Below are positions 51,194 to 63,900 of a stretch of 64,000 nt of DNA, one piece after another; the stretch's first letter is position 1, and every line of letters starts with the position of its first letter. Where the stretch lies: contig JAVTVJ010000294.1 in the NCBI GenBank assembly GCA_034509425.1, positions 248,001-312,000 on the forward strand. Reading direction: 5' to 3'. This stretch comes from Eopsaltria australis (Eukaryota > Chordata > Aves > Passeriformes > Petroicidae). The position numbers were made by a program, and so were the translations under genes. The notes under the pieces are model-generated. The model saw only the letters and a program-made list of their open reading frames with translations. It did no database searches and was not told the DNA's origin.

Positions 51194-51765
51194 TGGTGGT
51201 TCAACCCCAGCTGGCTCGCAGCCACTTGTTCGCTCCCTTCTCCTTGGTAGAATGGTGGGGACAACTGGGGAAGAAGGTAAAACTTATGGATTGAGATAAG
51301 AACAACTTAACAACTGAAGCAACATTAAATAAAGAGTAACAATAAAAATAATGACAATTATAAAAATAATTGTAATGGAAAGCAGATAAATAAAGCCCAA
51401 GGAAAAGAAGTGATGCACAGTACAATAACTCACTATCTGTGACTGATGCCCAGCCAGTCCCCAGGCAGTGACTGGTGCCACGTCACCAAATTCCCAGTTA
51501 ATACACTGAACATGATATTCTGTGGTATGGGACATCCCTTTGGCCACTTTAGGCCAGGTGTCCTGACCCTGCTCCCTCCCAGCTCTTTGTGCACCTCCTC
51601 ACTGGCAGATCATGAGACACTGGAAAGTTCCTCACTTGGACCATGCACTATTTAGCAATCACTAAAACATCAGTGTGGTATCAACATTATTCTCATTCTA
51701 AAGACAAAGACAGCACTGCACCAGCTTCTAAGAAGAAAACTTTCCCAGCCAAAACCAGAACACCA
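51194..51765 (-). mobile_element. Probable solo ERVL-type LTR
   Basis: The plus strand starts TGGTGGTTCAACCCCAGCTG and ends near CCCAGCCAAAACCAGAACA, i.e. on the minus strand it begins like the familiar avian LTR start TGGTTTTGGCTGGGA and ends in ...GGGGTTGAACCACCA. In between are other family landmarks: ATGGGACATCCCTTTGGCCA near 51527-51546, a CTCCCTCCCAGCTCTTTGTG block near 51571-51590, and an AT-rich segment (51300-51400) of TTATT-type repeats on the minus strand. About 570 bases is a full LTR length. With no second LTR or gag/pol nearby, it is best read as a solo LTR left by recombination. Exact ends and target-site duplication are uncertain. Confidence 0.82.
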
Positions 51766-54189
51766 CCTAAGCTTTCTGTTGTGTTAAAGATGTTCCTGGA
51801 AATTGTATTGTCTAGTTAAATTGTACACAGTATTTAGAAAGACGATTTCACATACATGCTTGGAGATTTTAAAAACTAATATAATATAAATACCAAGACG
51901 GCGGTGTGGATTGGTCCAGTCAAAATATTTATGTAAAATGGATCTGTAAAGCAAGATAACCATAAAAGTCAGGCCTTTGCATTTTGGTCTTTAAACAATT
52001 CCTCTGGAAATTCACAAGGAAGGGATTAAAAATTAGATTTTCAACAAAGGCTTCATCATGTGTGACAGCACAGTCTGAAGACTAAACTTGAACAATGACA
52101 AACCTGAGTCCAAAAAAACCAAAACTATTCTTTGTCTACTTGGCTTTCTAGTCCAGCTCTGTTCCAAGAGGTGAGTTTTGTTCTTTCAATTGCCACAGGT
52201 CACACTAACAACCAGACTTAAACTTGCAGTTACAGCAATGCAAAAATCGTACTCCATGAGTTCTGTCAACAACCAATTACTCCAAAGGCAAAAGAACCAC
52301 TGTGAGCCATTATCCACAAAAGTGTTCAGACCCTGAACCTTGGTGAAATGGACCCAGACAACTCTGTTCCCTTTCTGGCATAACTTGCCAAAACTGTCAG
52401 GTATTTGTTGTCTTTGTAAACTGGTGGTTTTAATCACAGTACAGATTCTATCTCAGTCAGCAGAGATAAATGCTTTAACAGTGCACATGTCTAATTCTAT
52501 CTATAGCATCATCAGGAGCTGTTAGGGTCCTTGAGCATGTGATGACAGTTAATTAACTGCGGTCATGGGTGGGTTAATTTTACTGAGAAATCTCAAGCAC
52601 TGAAGGCCTCTGTAATTTGCTGTATCCCTTGTTCCTCAGGAGAGCTGATTCTGAGCTAAACTTCAAAACATTCATCATAAAAATATTAACATAAAACAAG
52701 ATAAGAAACACAAATCCCTCTTCAAGAAAATAAATAAAACATCAGGTTTTATCACTCTCCTCTAATTAATATGGCAACCATTCTATTCCTTCCTGGAGCC
52801 TCCAGGGCAAATGATGTCAGGTGGTGACATGATGCAAACACTCCGGTGAAAAAGGGAAGCAGCTGGTGTGTGTTTGAAGGAGTTATTTCCTAGCAATGCA
52901 GACTCCTCTGGAATTCATCTCACAGCTTTTGCAGATAAATAACTTACACATGCTGACAATATGTCACCTTTGGAGAAATTACAGTATGTATAGTATGCAA
53001 ATTATATACAGTCACTGTGCATTTTTATTTCTTCCCATTTGTAGAAATGGAAAATATATACAAGAACATAAAGAGAAGCACAGAGGACAGGGTAGCCACA
53101 GGCAGAGAAAGCCTTCATTAGTAAGTGAAGCTCTTGTGTGACAGAGGAAGACACCCACATCTGATGTTTTAATAGAGTTTTAATGTAATAGAGTTACAGA
53201 TGTGAGATTTTGTTACACTCCTCTCATCCCAAATCCACATCTGTGCAGCTTAAGAAACAGCTGATAAACATGCATGACAAACAAAAGGGTGACTGTGTGC
53301 CCTACATTATAAAATGGGTTAAATAATGGAATGAAAACATCATCTTAGGGCCTTAAAATCTGTGATACTCTTTTCTGCCTCTTAATGTGATAAAGTCTGT
53401 CACTCACTCTGAACTAACCCCACAATATAGGTATTTCCATCCACTTCCTGACTAAATGGATGAAGTCTATCCCAGGACTTCTTCTCTAAAGCAAGTTCAA
53501 CAGCTTGCATTTTTTTCCTGTTGAACAGCATCTACAGATGACAGCAACAAGTGACTTGCAATGTTTTGCCAATAGAAAAACTTTGGCGTTTATTTGTACA
53601 ACTGAAAATCTTCTTCAGCAGGGATCTAATCCAAATGTCAATGCAACAGGATTCCTTCTCTTGACTTCAATTCTATCCAGATCACAGGAATTTTCCTAAA
53701 CTGTTTTGACATCTCTGCCAAATCACTGGCCAGGGTATATGGTAAATAGACCAGAAGGTGGTCCACACCTTCTGGTAAGACTCCACTGAAGCTTTGCAAA
53801 GTTGGAGCATGTGTAGACTGTAAACCCTGAAGTAGTTGTACAAAGCAGTGACAGCTACACACATGCAGTATTCCCTCACTGATACAATATTTTGAGGACA
53901 TGGACAGCTGGTGATCCAAAGTCAGAGCACAGCAGAGGAGTGCAGAGCATTCCCCGCTCAAGGCTGCTCAAAGGAGATGAAAATTCTGAATATAAAGGTC
54001 CTTCTTTGCTTTCCCAAGCATTTTGGCATTAGACAGGCAGTCAAAGGATTTGTCAGTACAGGAATGCACTAAAAAGGAGTGCTGAAGCCCTCGGGTTCAG
54101 GCACCACTGCCAGCACACCTGGGGGGAGCACACGGTGAGGACAGACTGAGCCCAGGCCTGGGTGTGCAGGCAGGTCCTGCCATGCAGGC
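51766..54189. other. Unique AT-rich non-coding DNA
   Basis: No gene or dated transposon. GC-richer sequence at 54070-54190 is unassigned. A perfect hairpin lies at 53750-53776 (separate entry). Confidence 0.55.
53750..53776. repeat. Perfect 11-bp inverted repeat with 5-nt loop
   Basis: ACCAGAAGGTG (53750-53760) and CACCTTCTGGT (53766-53776) are exact reverse complements around the loop GTCCA. No transposon end is recognised beside it. Confidence 0.9.
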
Positions 54190-54480
54190 TAGGACCATCT
54201 GTGTAGATTAATAACAGTGACTGCAAAACAACTGCCCTTTTCTAGCCTAGCTTGTTTGCTTGGGAACCATTGCAAGAGGTAAAAGATTATAATTAGCAAA
54301 CAACAAATAAAGACAACAGTGGAAAGGAAAAGCGAGCTGCTTTCTGGGCTTTAGAAATGGCAAAGTACAAGTCACTGTGCCCATTACCAGGAGACAAGCA
54401 ATGAGATGATAACAATTCCTTTAAAGTCACTGCTGGATTTAAATTTCTGCCTTTATAAAAGAAATTCACAGAGAAAAGTT
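54190..54480. promoter_or_regulatory. Candidate conserved non-coding block
   Basis: AT-rich but varied sequence with ATAATTAGC, GATTAATAAC and ACAACAGTGG-type words and no long open frame. It could be an enhancer-like element. The call rests on texture only. Confidence 0.25.
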
Positions 54481-55239
54481 AATGACAGATGAAAGCACAG
54501 TGGATTCGGGGAATGAGTGCAGCTGTAGTGGGGGAAGACTTTAGGATGTGCAGCAGACCTGAAGAAACACCAACACACACCTTTGATGCTGAGAAGGATC
54601 TAGCCTGAAAGCACACAGCAGAAACTGCTGATTCAATGAGGATTTTTCCAAAAGGCCAGAAGTTTACAACTGTGTCACAAATTGTACACAACAGCTGAGG
54701 CACAGAACAAAGAATAAAAGAAAAACAACCCACAGTGCAAATAATTGGCAGCTCATGACTGAATCCAATACAAAACGTAGTAAATTAAGGTCTTTGTGAT
54801 GGCATGCAAGTCTGTTTATCCGATTACAAAGGCAATCCCAGAGAATTTGTTATTCATTTAGCATCATGGAGTACCTTAGCACAGCATCTTGCCAAATGTT
54901 TAATTTAAAAGACGTTACTCCAGAGTATGTTATGACTTGTTTTACAGATTAAAGAAACAGCTCTTAAAATGGAACTTGTTACAGAATCTGTGCTTTCTTC
55001 TGATTTCTTCAAAATTGTCAAGACTCTGCATGAAAGGTTGATTTTTGGGAAAAACAGCAGCAGCAACAAACAACAACTGCTATTAGCATTCTGACTTTGA
55101 TGGACTATTTCAGGAGCATATGGTCCTGATTGCCAAAACGCTTGTTTGAAATTACCTAAAATATTATATTCAGTTACATGGCACAGACAGTAGAAGGGTG
55201 AATACTCTTTTTTTATTTCTTGTTTTTTCTTCAAAGAAA
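54481..55239. other. Unique AT-rich non-coding DNA
   Basis: Minus-strand frames at 54479-54733 and 54905-55243 have no recognised family. No repeat seen. Confidence 0.5.
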
Positions 55240-55480
55240 ACAACTCTGGAGCAGATTGTAAATTACACTGGAACTTAATTCATATCCAAAGACTTCTAGT
55301 TTGCTGCAAGATATACCATCACACATGTCATATCGACTCTTTGCCATTCTGCCACAGTGCTGATTACTGCCTGAACTGATGCAGAATTAGCAACCAGTGT
55401 GCTGTCAGCCCAATAAACTGCAGGTTATAGCTACAACTGGCTGTGGTAGCTGTGAATCTCCCAATGACAGAAAGGCTAGT
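55240..55480. promoter_or_regulatory. Candidate conserved non-coding block
   Basis: A balanced-composition segment without simple repeats, with TGATTACTG, GAATTAGC and CAATAAAC-type words in close spacing. Low-confidence regulatory candidate, not tested for conservation. Confidence 0.22.
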
Positions 55481-58400
55481 CCCAGTTCTTCAAGTACTTA
55501 TGGTGAACTGTGAACCTTTCTTTTCATCCTTTTGCCCTAAAAATAGTGAGTTCTGAGGTCTTTCTCTTCTTCAGGTCCAGAGCATTAATTTGTCAAGCTT
55601 TTCCTGCAATGTCAGTAATGTGTAGTCCCTTCACATATTTGCATGCAAGAAGAGAAATGTAGCTTATCTGCAAAACATTTTTTTGTGTGGAATCCAGCAG
55701 GTGATTTTATTAACAATGCTGTTTGCAGGGTACGTTTAATGATCTAACTTTATGTTAACTTTGAAGAGAGATCTACAAATGGACTTTCAAACGGAACAAG
55801 CCAAATGAGAAAACAGCTCCATCACTCAACCAACATGAAGAAAAAGAAATAAAAAAAGGCTATATTTTGTTACAAAATGAATCATGCATTCCATGCCAGC
55901 TGGATCTATTAAATATGTCACATTCAGCCAGCCCCTGTTTTTACTGTGAATGACCTTTGGTTGCAGGAAGATATTGCCAGTACAGTAAGAGGAGAAAGTT
56001 TCAGCACTTTTTCATCTCCTGTGTGAAGTCTTGGAGATATTTTCCAGAGCCTAAAATGCTGATAGTGTTTATATGCCCTTTTACTGAGAAGAAAGGAAAT
56101 ATACAAAGTAGAAAATTGAGTTATGTCCTTTTCAACAGTTTATAGTTGCTTTGTGTTCTGTCAGAGGTGATGATCTACAGAAGTAGTCCCTTTGCATTTA
56201 CATTTAGCTAACGCTCAGGGCTGTTTGAAACTTGTACACAGCCATGTTTTCTCATCATGTTTTTGCTGTTAATCAGGGAAAAGAGCAGTAGGATTGAAAA
56301 TTTCACCATTTGAAATGAATTACAAAAAAAAAGGAAAGAAGTTTAAAATGGTATAAAAATTACTCCTTTTTTCCCCTACTCTCGTTCCTCTAAAACTAGA
56401 AAACAATTATCCTTGACTTCTTTTTAGCATTGTTTAAGAATTCAAAAAAAATTCTGGAACTTCCTAGTGAGACTACTTTGACAACAGCACCAGGGCACCG
56501 AGAGACAGATTGAAATCAAGTCCATTAGATCCACTACCTATTTGCACTCTGGGACTGTAACTTAACAAATAAAAAATCTTTGTGAAATTAAAACAACATT
56601 GGAAACCTGCAACATCATTGCAAGTGCAACAAAGAACATCCTGGCATAAAACAACTAGAAAGGAAAATTAGAGATCGATAAGTTTTTAAAAGGATGATAG
56701 AAGAGTCAATGAAGTAATTTGGGCAGATTGATATAAGACACATTAAAATAGCCTTATTGATGCATGTCTAGGTGCCAATACTGTCATTTAAGGTGTACCT
56801 AACTTCAAGCATTCTGATTCTGATCAATATGCTCTCCTTTCTGAAAAAGAGATTAACCACCAGTGATAGATGACTACTTTTTATCCATGTTCAGTATAAT
56901 CGCTGACCCACCATTTTCAATCAGCATTTCCAAGGACGTGGTAGAGATCCCTATTTCATCTTTTGTCAGGCTCTGGAAGGCCCCAGAGGACAGTCAATAT
57001 ATACTTGTCAATAGATACTCTAGAGGCTGGGCTAGAGTTACATTTAATTTCCCCCGGAAGAACTGCTTGTCCATGTTTTGTCCTGAAATGACAGATTGAA
57101 GTGTGTAGGCTTCCAGATGTTTGTACATAAATCAAGCACTGGACACTGGAAGCAGAAGATGTCTTCAGAGCCCCTGCAGGAGGGTCTGGCTGCCAAACCC
57201 CATGGTTCAAACCCTTCCTGGAATGAGTGATGTACTCCTGGAACCTGGCAGCTCTTGGTTGCAATCTACAAGATATGCTGAACTGTCTCTGATCTCAAGA
57301 ATTTTCCATCACGGGAGAACTAAATAAAACCATCTAGTTTTCAAAGAACTGAAAGAGAGTTGCACACTGGCCCATTCCTTGCTGCATTAGCTCGTGCTTC
57401 TCATTGCTCCTCCCAGCGGTTTCTAAGGTTCTTCACTCAATGCAAATCAAACATATTTGTGAACTCCTCAGGCTATTCAAGCACACAGAACCAAACAAAA
57501 CCCTGCTGCTATCACACAGAACAGCAAGCATTCTTATAGGTTTCCCCTCCCTGAAACTATCTGATGGAACAAGTGTGTCTCACATAAAATCAAAGTAGAA
57601 CTGTGCATCCATCTGGTGTGATTGGAAACTTCAAGGTACACGAGGTCCTTGCCACAGGGAATGTGTGCTGCCAGGACTTGTACTGGTGTCTGACTGTGGA
57701 CAGGAATTGTTTTGCTCAGTATTTCTTTAATGCTTTTTATGGCACTCAGAGCTGAATGCACTGAACCTTCCACTGCTGTCAGTGTTCAAGAAGTTCTAGA
57801 AAAATTCTTGGAGAACTGTTCTCACATGAGCATTTTACTTGTGGAATGCTTTATATTGGCAAAATCCAGGGCTGGTATGCGACAGTGAATGAGTACAGCT
57901 GGCACCTGGAGCAGGGTGGAATACCTGTTAGCATTTTGATGTGCTCTTCTGGGTGCAAATTTGCCTCATGTTTACAGTAGAAGACCCAGTGTATTGTCTC
58001 AAGGGCACGCTGTGTGCTCAAGCAGCTCCCCGTGGCCAAAGCCATGGGCCAGTTGCCATTGAGAGTGTCCCACTGGTGAGATGGGTGCACCATCACCTGC
58101 CAGGCAGGGACGTGGGGGCTGGGGCTAGCCACACCTGCATGAGCTTCTTTGCTGGCACACCTATCATGCAGGCATGCAATCTGAGAGCTCTAACAGATTG
58201 TGTCAAACCACCTCCCAAATCTTTCCTTTTTTTTTTGTTCTGTGGGATTTTTTGTGATGTCAGTAATATGAAAAACCTGGCAATCCTCCCTTTTATGTAC
58301 TACTGATTGATACAGTAATCACAGGCAAGGCTTATGCCCAAACGCCAGTGGATAATGCACCTAACATGTGTGACCCTTCAACAAACAGCCTCAGTTTAAC

Positions 58401-60609
58401 TGCTTCTTATCTCAGAGATTTCCCAATGGCATCTTCATGCTGTAAGCAAGGTGTTATCAGCACTGGCTAGGGACCACAGAGATGTGTCACTTCTCTGCAA
58501 GGATCACAGGAGCCCAGAAAGAGTTTGAAGGAAAGATGATACTGCCATCATTTCTGTTTTATCTAGAAACCATTGTGGTTTTCAGTTCCCTTTCCCTTAG
58601 GATGCAGCACACAACTGGTTATGGGATATTTTTGGGAGTGACACAGTGTGATTTAACACAAGAATAACTGAAAGAGGCTTCTGTGGAGGACTGTTTTACT
58701 CAGTAATTCTGTTTGGGTGGCAGTTGATGGTAGCTACTGGTACTGGTAGATATAATTACACAATAAGTTCACTCTGCAGAACAAATAATAATGCTGAAAA
58801 CTAACATCAATACATCTCAGCTTCAGGCACTGGGAAAAAAAAAGAAGTGGCAGGATGTTTTAGAGTAAGTTTATAAAGAGACAAACCTTTCAAGGTCAGT
58901 CAAAGCAGTGTTGTCCCTAAGGAAACAGATTTTAAAATTCACTTCTAAAATTAGGATATATTTTACACTGGAATTTGGATTCCAGAAGAGTTGAAAGGAT
59001 CACCCTGCAAGGTCAGTATTTCTGTTTCCCATCTTGGAGTCAATAAAGGACATCACTATGGTATTTTGAAATCCTCAAGTTATTACTTCGCTTAAGTCAC
59101 ACATTTTATTTTCATTTGGTTGCTTAGTCTGTGATATATCCCAAATTCTCTCATGTAAAAAATGCTTTTCAAAGGATTTTTAAGTGACTTAGTGACAAGT
59201 CCCAGAGCACTATGAGTTGGATAAAATTTAATTTATTTAACCCAAACAGCAATTTTGGCAGTATGTGTCAACAGAGTACAAGTGATATCCTGTTATGAAA
59301 ATACACAGAGTGAAGGATGTATGAAGTTTCAGAGCACTGCTTCTCCAGGGAAATGACCTGCCTGACCATGTTTGAGCTCATTTGTCTGTGGTGGTTCTCA
59401 ACTGCTGAGTTGCCATGTTTAGGTAACCTGATATGAAAACATGTCACTACAGGTCTGAATTCTTAGTAGGGGTAAATTGGATTTCATCCTCTGAAATATC
59501 ACATCAGGAATCAGAACAATTTGCTTAAATTTAAATTCAATATTTTCATATCAGAATGGTGTTGCTTGTTACCAGGGCTTAACAAACCTACTTAGAGAAG
59601 CTTCAAATAATATGTTTGAAGACTCATCACTCACATTTATGCTTAGTTTTGAAATTTTGCCAAAAGTTAAGGTGAAATTGTTTAAAAACGTTTAAAAGAA
59701 TTTGTCAGGAGGGTATAACTTCAAGTCAATAAAGTCCCTAACTTAACTTACTACTGCTTTTGAATTTGTGTTTTGGAGGATCTGAGACAATTGTCTGCAT
59801 AAAGCATTAAAACATGAATTCAGATCGATTCATATGGTGGATTTAAAATACCTAGCAGTATGGAAGATAATGAAGAAAAAAAAAAGTTTTGCTATCATGC
59901 CACTGTGATAATTTGATGCATTAGGTGCAGCCCATTCTTGTTAGGAAACATTAGACACTATAATAATTTTTGAGCTTGCATAATGCAAGCAGCAAGAGTT
60001 TGGGAAAAATACACATGTCAGCTGATAATAGACTCAAGAGCACATATTTTTCCTTTTCTTCCCCCCTCCTCTTCTTAAAGAGGATTAGTCTTACTTTGTC
60101 TGGTGCTTAGCAGCCAAAGACAATAATGTGTATAAAATTAAATGGGAATTACTTCAGAATTTTAGATGAAAAATTGTTTTGGGAATAAACTGATAAAAAT
60201 AAGGTCAACTGTCTGCATCGAACTGCAATACAAGCAAATCCAGACCCAACAAGCAGTTACCTCAGCAAGACAAAGATCATTTAACAAAATTACTACTTTT
60301 TCATATTTACAGGATGAATACTTAATAAAAAGAAGTTTTGGGATTTACACATGGATTTAAAAAAGAAAATTAAAAATCACAGACTTAATGAGGATTTGGA
60401 TCACCAGCAATACACAGACAGTCAGAGAACTGAGTGTAGGAGATGAACATGATAATAACAAATGAAATCTTGTTTAAAATTTGAGGTCTTGGCAGGTGGT
60501 AGGTAATTAATGATCCAAGGAGAACTATGTTGCAAGTCAACAGATAAAACTAGTTTCATTTAGGAGATAAGAGAGGTAACACAGGAGAAAGACTGGCTCT
60601 ATCCAACTC
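55481..60609. other. Unique AT-rich non-coding DNA with two GC-richer patches
   Basis: No recognised gene or dated transposon. GC-richer patches lie at 57120-57330 (with AATAAA at 57323-57328) and 58000-58150; neither matches a family I know. A 17-base palindrome is at 59974-59990. Confidence 0.55.
59974..59990. repeat. Short perfect palindrome GCTTGCAT-A-ATGCAAGC
   Basis: Two 8-base arms flank a single central A. The arms contain TTGCAT/ATGCAA, which resemble POU or C/EBP-type half-sites, so it could be a dimeric binding site. A palindrome this short may occur by chance. Confidence 0.6.
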
Positions 60610-60905
60610 TCCTGACAGCCGTTTTCTCACATTTTTGGATCCTGTGTGTTCCTTGGCAATTCCTGACTGCTTCCCAACCAGAAATCTTTCCAATTCAGTA
60701 CAAGTCTGTGGTTTCCCAGCCTATCCTCAGAAATAAGTTTATTCTCTGCCTTTCCACTGATATTTTTCACATTTGGGGAACACCACAGCAACTTCCTATG
60801 CATTTTCTTTTTCTGAACTGAAAATCTCCAATTCCTCTCATCTTTCCTCATTCTATAGCTTTGTACATCCCTGTCCTCTTCTGGTCTCTCCTCATTATGT
60901 ACCTA
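60610..60905 (-). mobile_element. Possible ancient CR1/L2-like LINE remnant
   Basis: Read on the minus strand from about 60900, sequence translating like LRRDQKRTGMYKAIE, then (after a stop and shift) ERNWRFSVQKKKMHRK, loosely follows the CR1/L2 reverse-transcriptase C-terminal order, and a downstream stretch resembles the 'edrlgn...lnwkdFwlgs' region. Similarity is weak and needs frame changes, so this is a tentative call. Confidence 0.35.
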
Positions 60906-63900
60906 CTATATAAGGACAGCTTGAATAAGGAAAAAGTATTATCCCATTTCCCATTATACTGGCCTATTAAATGCTTTGCTTCAAAGAGTGTTGAGGTGGG
61001 AACTAGCCAAATTTAAATGTGAAAAAGATCTGAGCACTTTTAGAGAGTAACCCCTATTCTAGGACTTTCCCAAGAAAGTTTAACTTTTTCAGAGAAACTG
61101 CCACTCCTCCTTCAGTGTTCACTCCAAATTATTCAACACCCACAGAATTTATGAAAATCTTTCAATTGATTTTGAGGGGCTTTAGAATACTTCCTTCACC
61201 CCCTCTCCCAGTAGCTGATGGTTGTTGTGAGTGATTAGGGAAGAAGCGCTAATGAAACTATTCTATTTCTGTAGTTCTTCCATTCCAATGAAGGCAGTAG
61301 ATATTTTTGTGCTTGCATAAGATGAAGACCATTTGAAATAGATTGGTGATATACACAAAGCCCTTTTCCCATTGAAATCACCTTGAACTGCACTATTTTT
61401 CACATCTACATTATCCTTTTATGTACTACACTCACTGCATGACTCTGAGAAAAATCTTTGACCTAAATATACATACAGAGTAATGTATCTTTCTAAACAA
61501 CATGTGATGTTACACGAGGCTCCAAAACTGGTTCATATCTGGCTGTGCATGATAATTACAGGTCTGATACAGGGTGTGAAATAAGGAAATACAAAAGCTC
61601 CAAATATTGCATCACTGTTTTACAGGGAGGAATTCTCCAGAGACATTTTTCCTTGTAGGTATAACTAGAAATGTCCTATTTTCACTTAGGAAATTTTTTA
61701 GCAGTCCTATCCAGCTTCTACTGACATTAGTGGCAGTTGTTGTACTTGCTGCTGTGGGACCTGGATATTCATTTCACTGTTAATCCCTATGAACACATCC
61801 AGCACACATCCTACACATCTCAGGTAAGCCCTTCAGCTCTTAGAAATGCGACTCTAATCCAAATTTTGGGCCTGACAAGGGGCTCATAGAAGTCATGGTA
61901 AAAGTAATTACTGGGGGATCCAATTCTTTGTTCATGAAGGAAGTGACAGACAGCTGGTAATCTGTGTTTGACTTGTGTTGATGGAAGGAAATGCAACCTC
62001 ACATAGCAACTGGAATGAGCATCCTGTTGCTCGTATATTCTGCCAGTGGACACACAGGCTCCCAGCCACAGATGATCACAACAGGACAAAAGCAAATCTT
62101 TATCTCACCTCAAGCATCATGGTTTTGATGCTCACTTTCGATTTTATTTTTTCCCCAAGTCACAACTAGTCATTCTCATGACACTGATCATAAAAGGTTT
62201 AATTGATTTTAGTAACTTTTAAAAACTTCTGTTCTTTTGTTACCCATGCCAATATAATAACCAAGAGAATAACAAAATATCCATCTTCTGCACAGAGAAG
62301 CCTCTCTGCTACACAGTGAGACATCAGCTGAACAGTCATCAAAGATGCACATGCACACTGAATATCTCGTGCACAGACGAGAACAAAAAGAAAAATCTGC
62401 AGGTGAAGAGCAGACAATGTGATAGTCAAGTTGACCAGGAGAGATATTTCCTGATCTTAAACAAATTATTTAAAATTAATAAAACCTAACATTCTTCTTA
62501 TTTCTGTATTTTGTAGCCAAGAAGGACAGGATTCAGCTTTTGAAAGGCTCAAGTTCAAGCAAATACATGGCTCTGTCCCAGTGCTTCCCAAACCACGGAT
62601 TTGAAAGTGTTTGAGCCTCGATTCTTTAAGTATTTGCAAAAAGGGAAAAGCAACATACTACATTTGTGTAGGAAGGGAAACTCAGGTAAGCACTAACACA
62701 GTGGCTGGCATGAGGTCTTTGGGATGTCCTTACACTTTGCTCTGCCATATTTCATTCTGTTGCCCCTCAAATTTCATGCAGCAAATTTCATGTTGCTGGT
62801 TTTACTACACAAGAATGTTCTTTTCAGCTGAAATATAACAGCATGAAAAAATTGTCACCTTGGCTTACAAACAAGTGAATAGGGAAATCTAGAATGTGTT
62901 TGTTGGAAAGTTAGTCAGCCATGTAGGACTAAAAATAATCAAAATGAAAAATCAAAATTTAAAAAGTAAACACCTTTTTGTTTCTTTCCTCTGACTACAT
63001 GTTATTTTTGCAGATTGGTGGTTACCCAGATATTAAAAAAAAATCTCCAAAGTGTAATGCAGTAAAAATAATGGGAGAGAGGCAAGGAAAACAGCCACAA
63101 AAAATCTTACTTCTCTTATAGAATTTTCCCTCTCTGAAGCCCAAACAAGACATATGTCTTTTCATTTTGCAGAGTCACAAATCAGATGAATGAAAAAGGA
63201 TTAAAAAACAACTGTGTACCTAGAAGAATATATATCTGCAGTACAGCTATACTGGCTTGGGAACTACAGAAAACTGAGACTATTGTCACGGCAAAGAAAA
63301 ATCTTCAGATGCTCTGGGATTAGTCCAACAATAAGTGAATGAGAAGTGGGAACAGATAAGGGAAAGCTTTAAATAAAAACAATAACAAGCCAGATTTGTG
63401 TCTGTGTAGGCGCCTCTCTGGTTCCTCCAGTCAACTATGAGAGCAGACTCTGGGTAAGAGGGCACAAGGACAGACACAGAGATCTCTGTGGATAAATAGA
63501 TGAAGGCTGGAAGGGTTTTGGAAGGGTCACAAAATATTGTGTGGCTCATAGGAAGAGGCAGGACTGATAAAACACACTGATGGCTCACTTAGTGGCTTTA
63601 CAGTCTGCATAGGTTGACATATTGCTATTTTTCCAACTTGAAAGGGATTGCATTAAAAGTTTAGTATATTTGCTTATGGGTACTTATAGCATACAAAGTA
63701 ATTCAAACTGCACCACATCACTCAAGCCCTGTATTTGTTGTTATGTTAGTGAGGCAGAGATGGTGCTGTAGAACAGCATTTTTTTGAGCATAACACTATA
63801 ATGATTACACTGATTGGATAGAACAGCCCACAAATCTGAAGTCTGAGAACATCAAATTACCCAGCTCTGCTTTCCTTAATGCAGATCTGGACTAGAGCAA

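Noticed and set aside
57204..57213. tRNA B-box-like word GGTTCAAACC
   Set aside because: No matching A box, cloverleaf stems or acceptor pairing around it.
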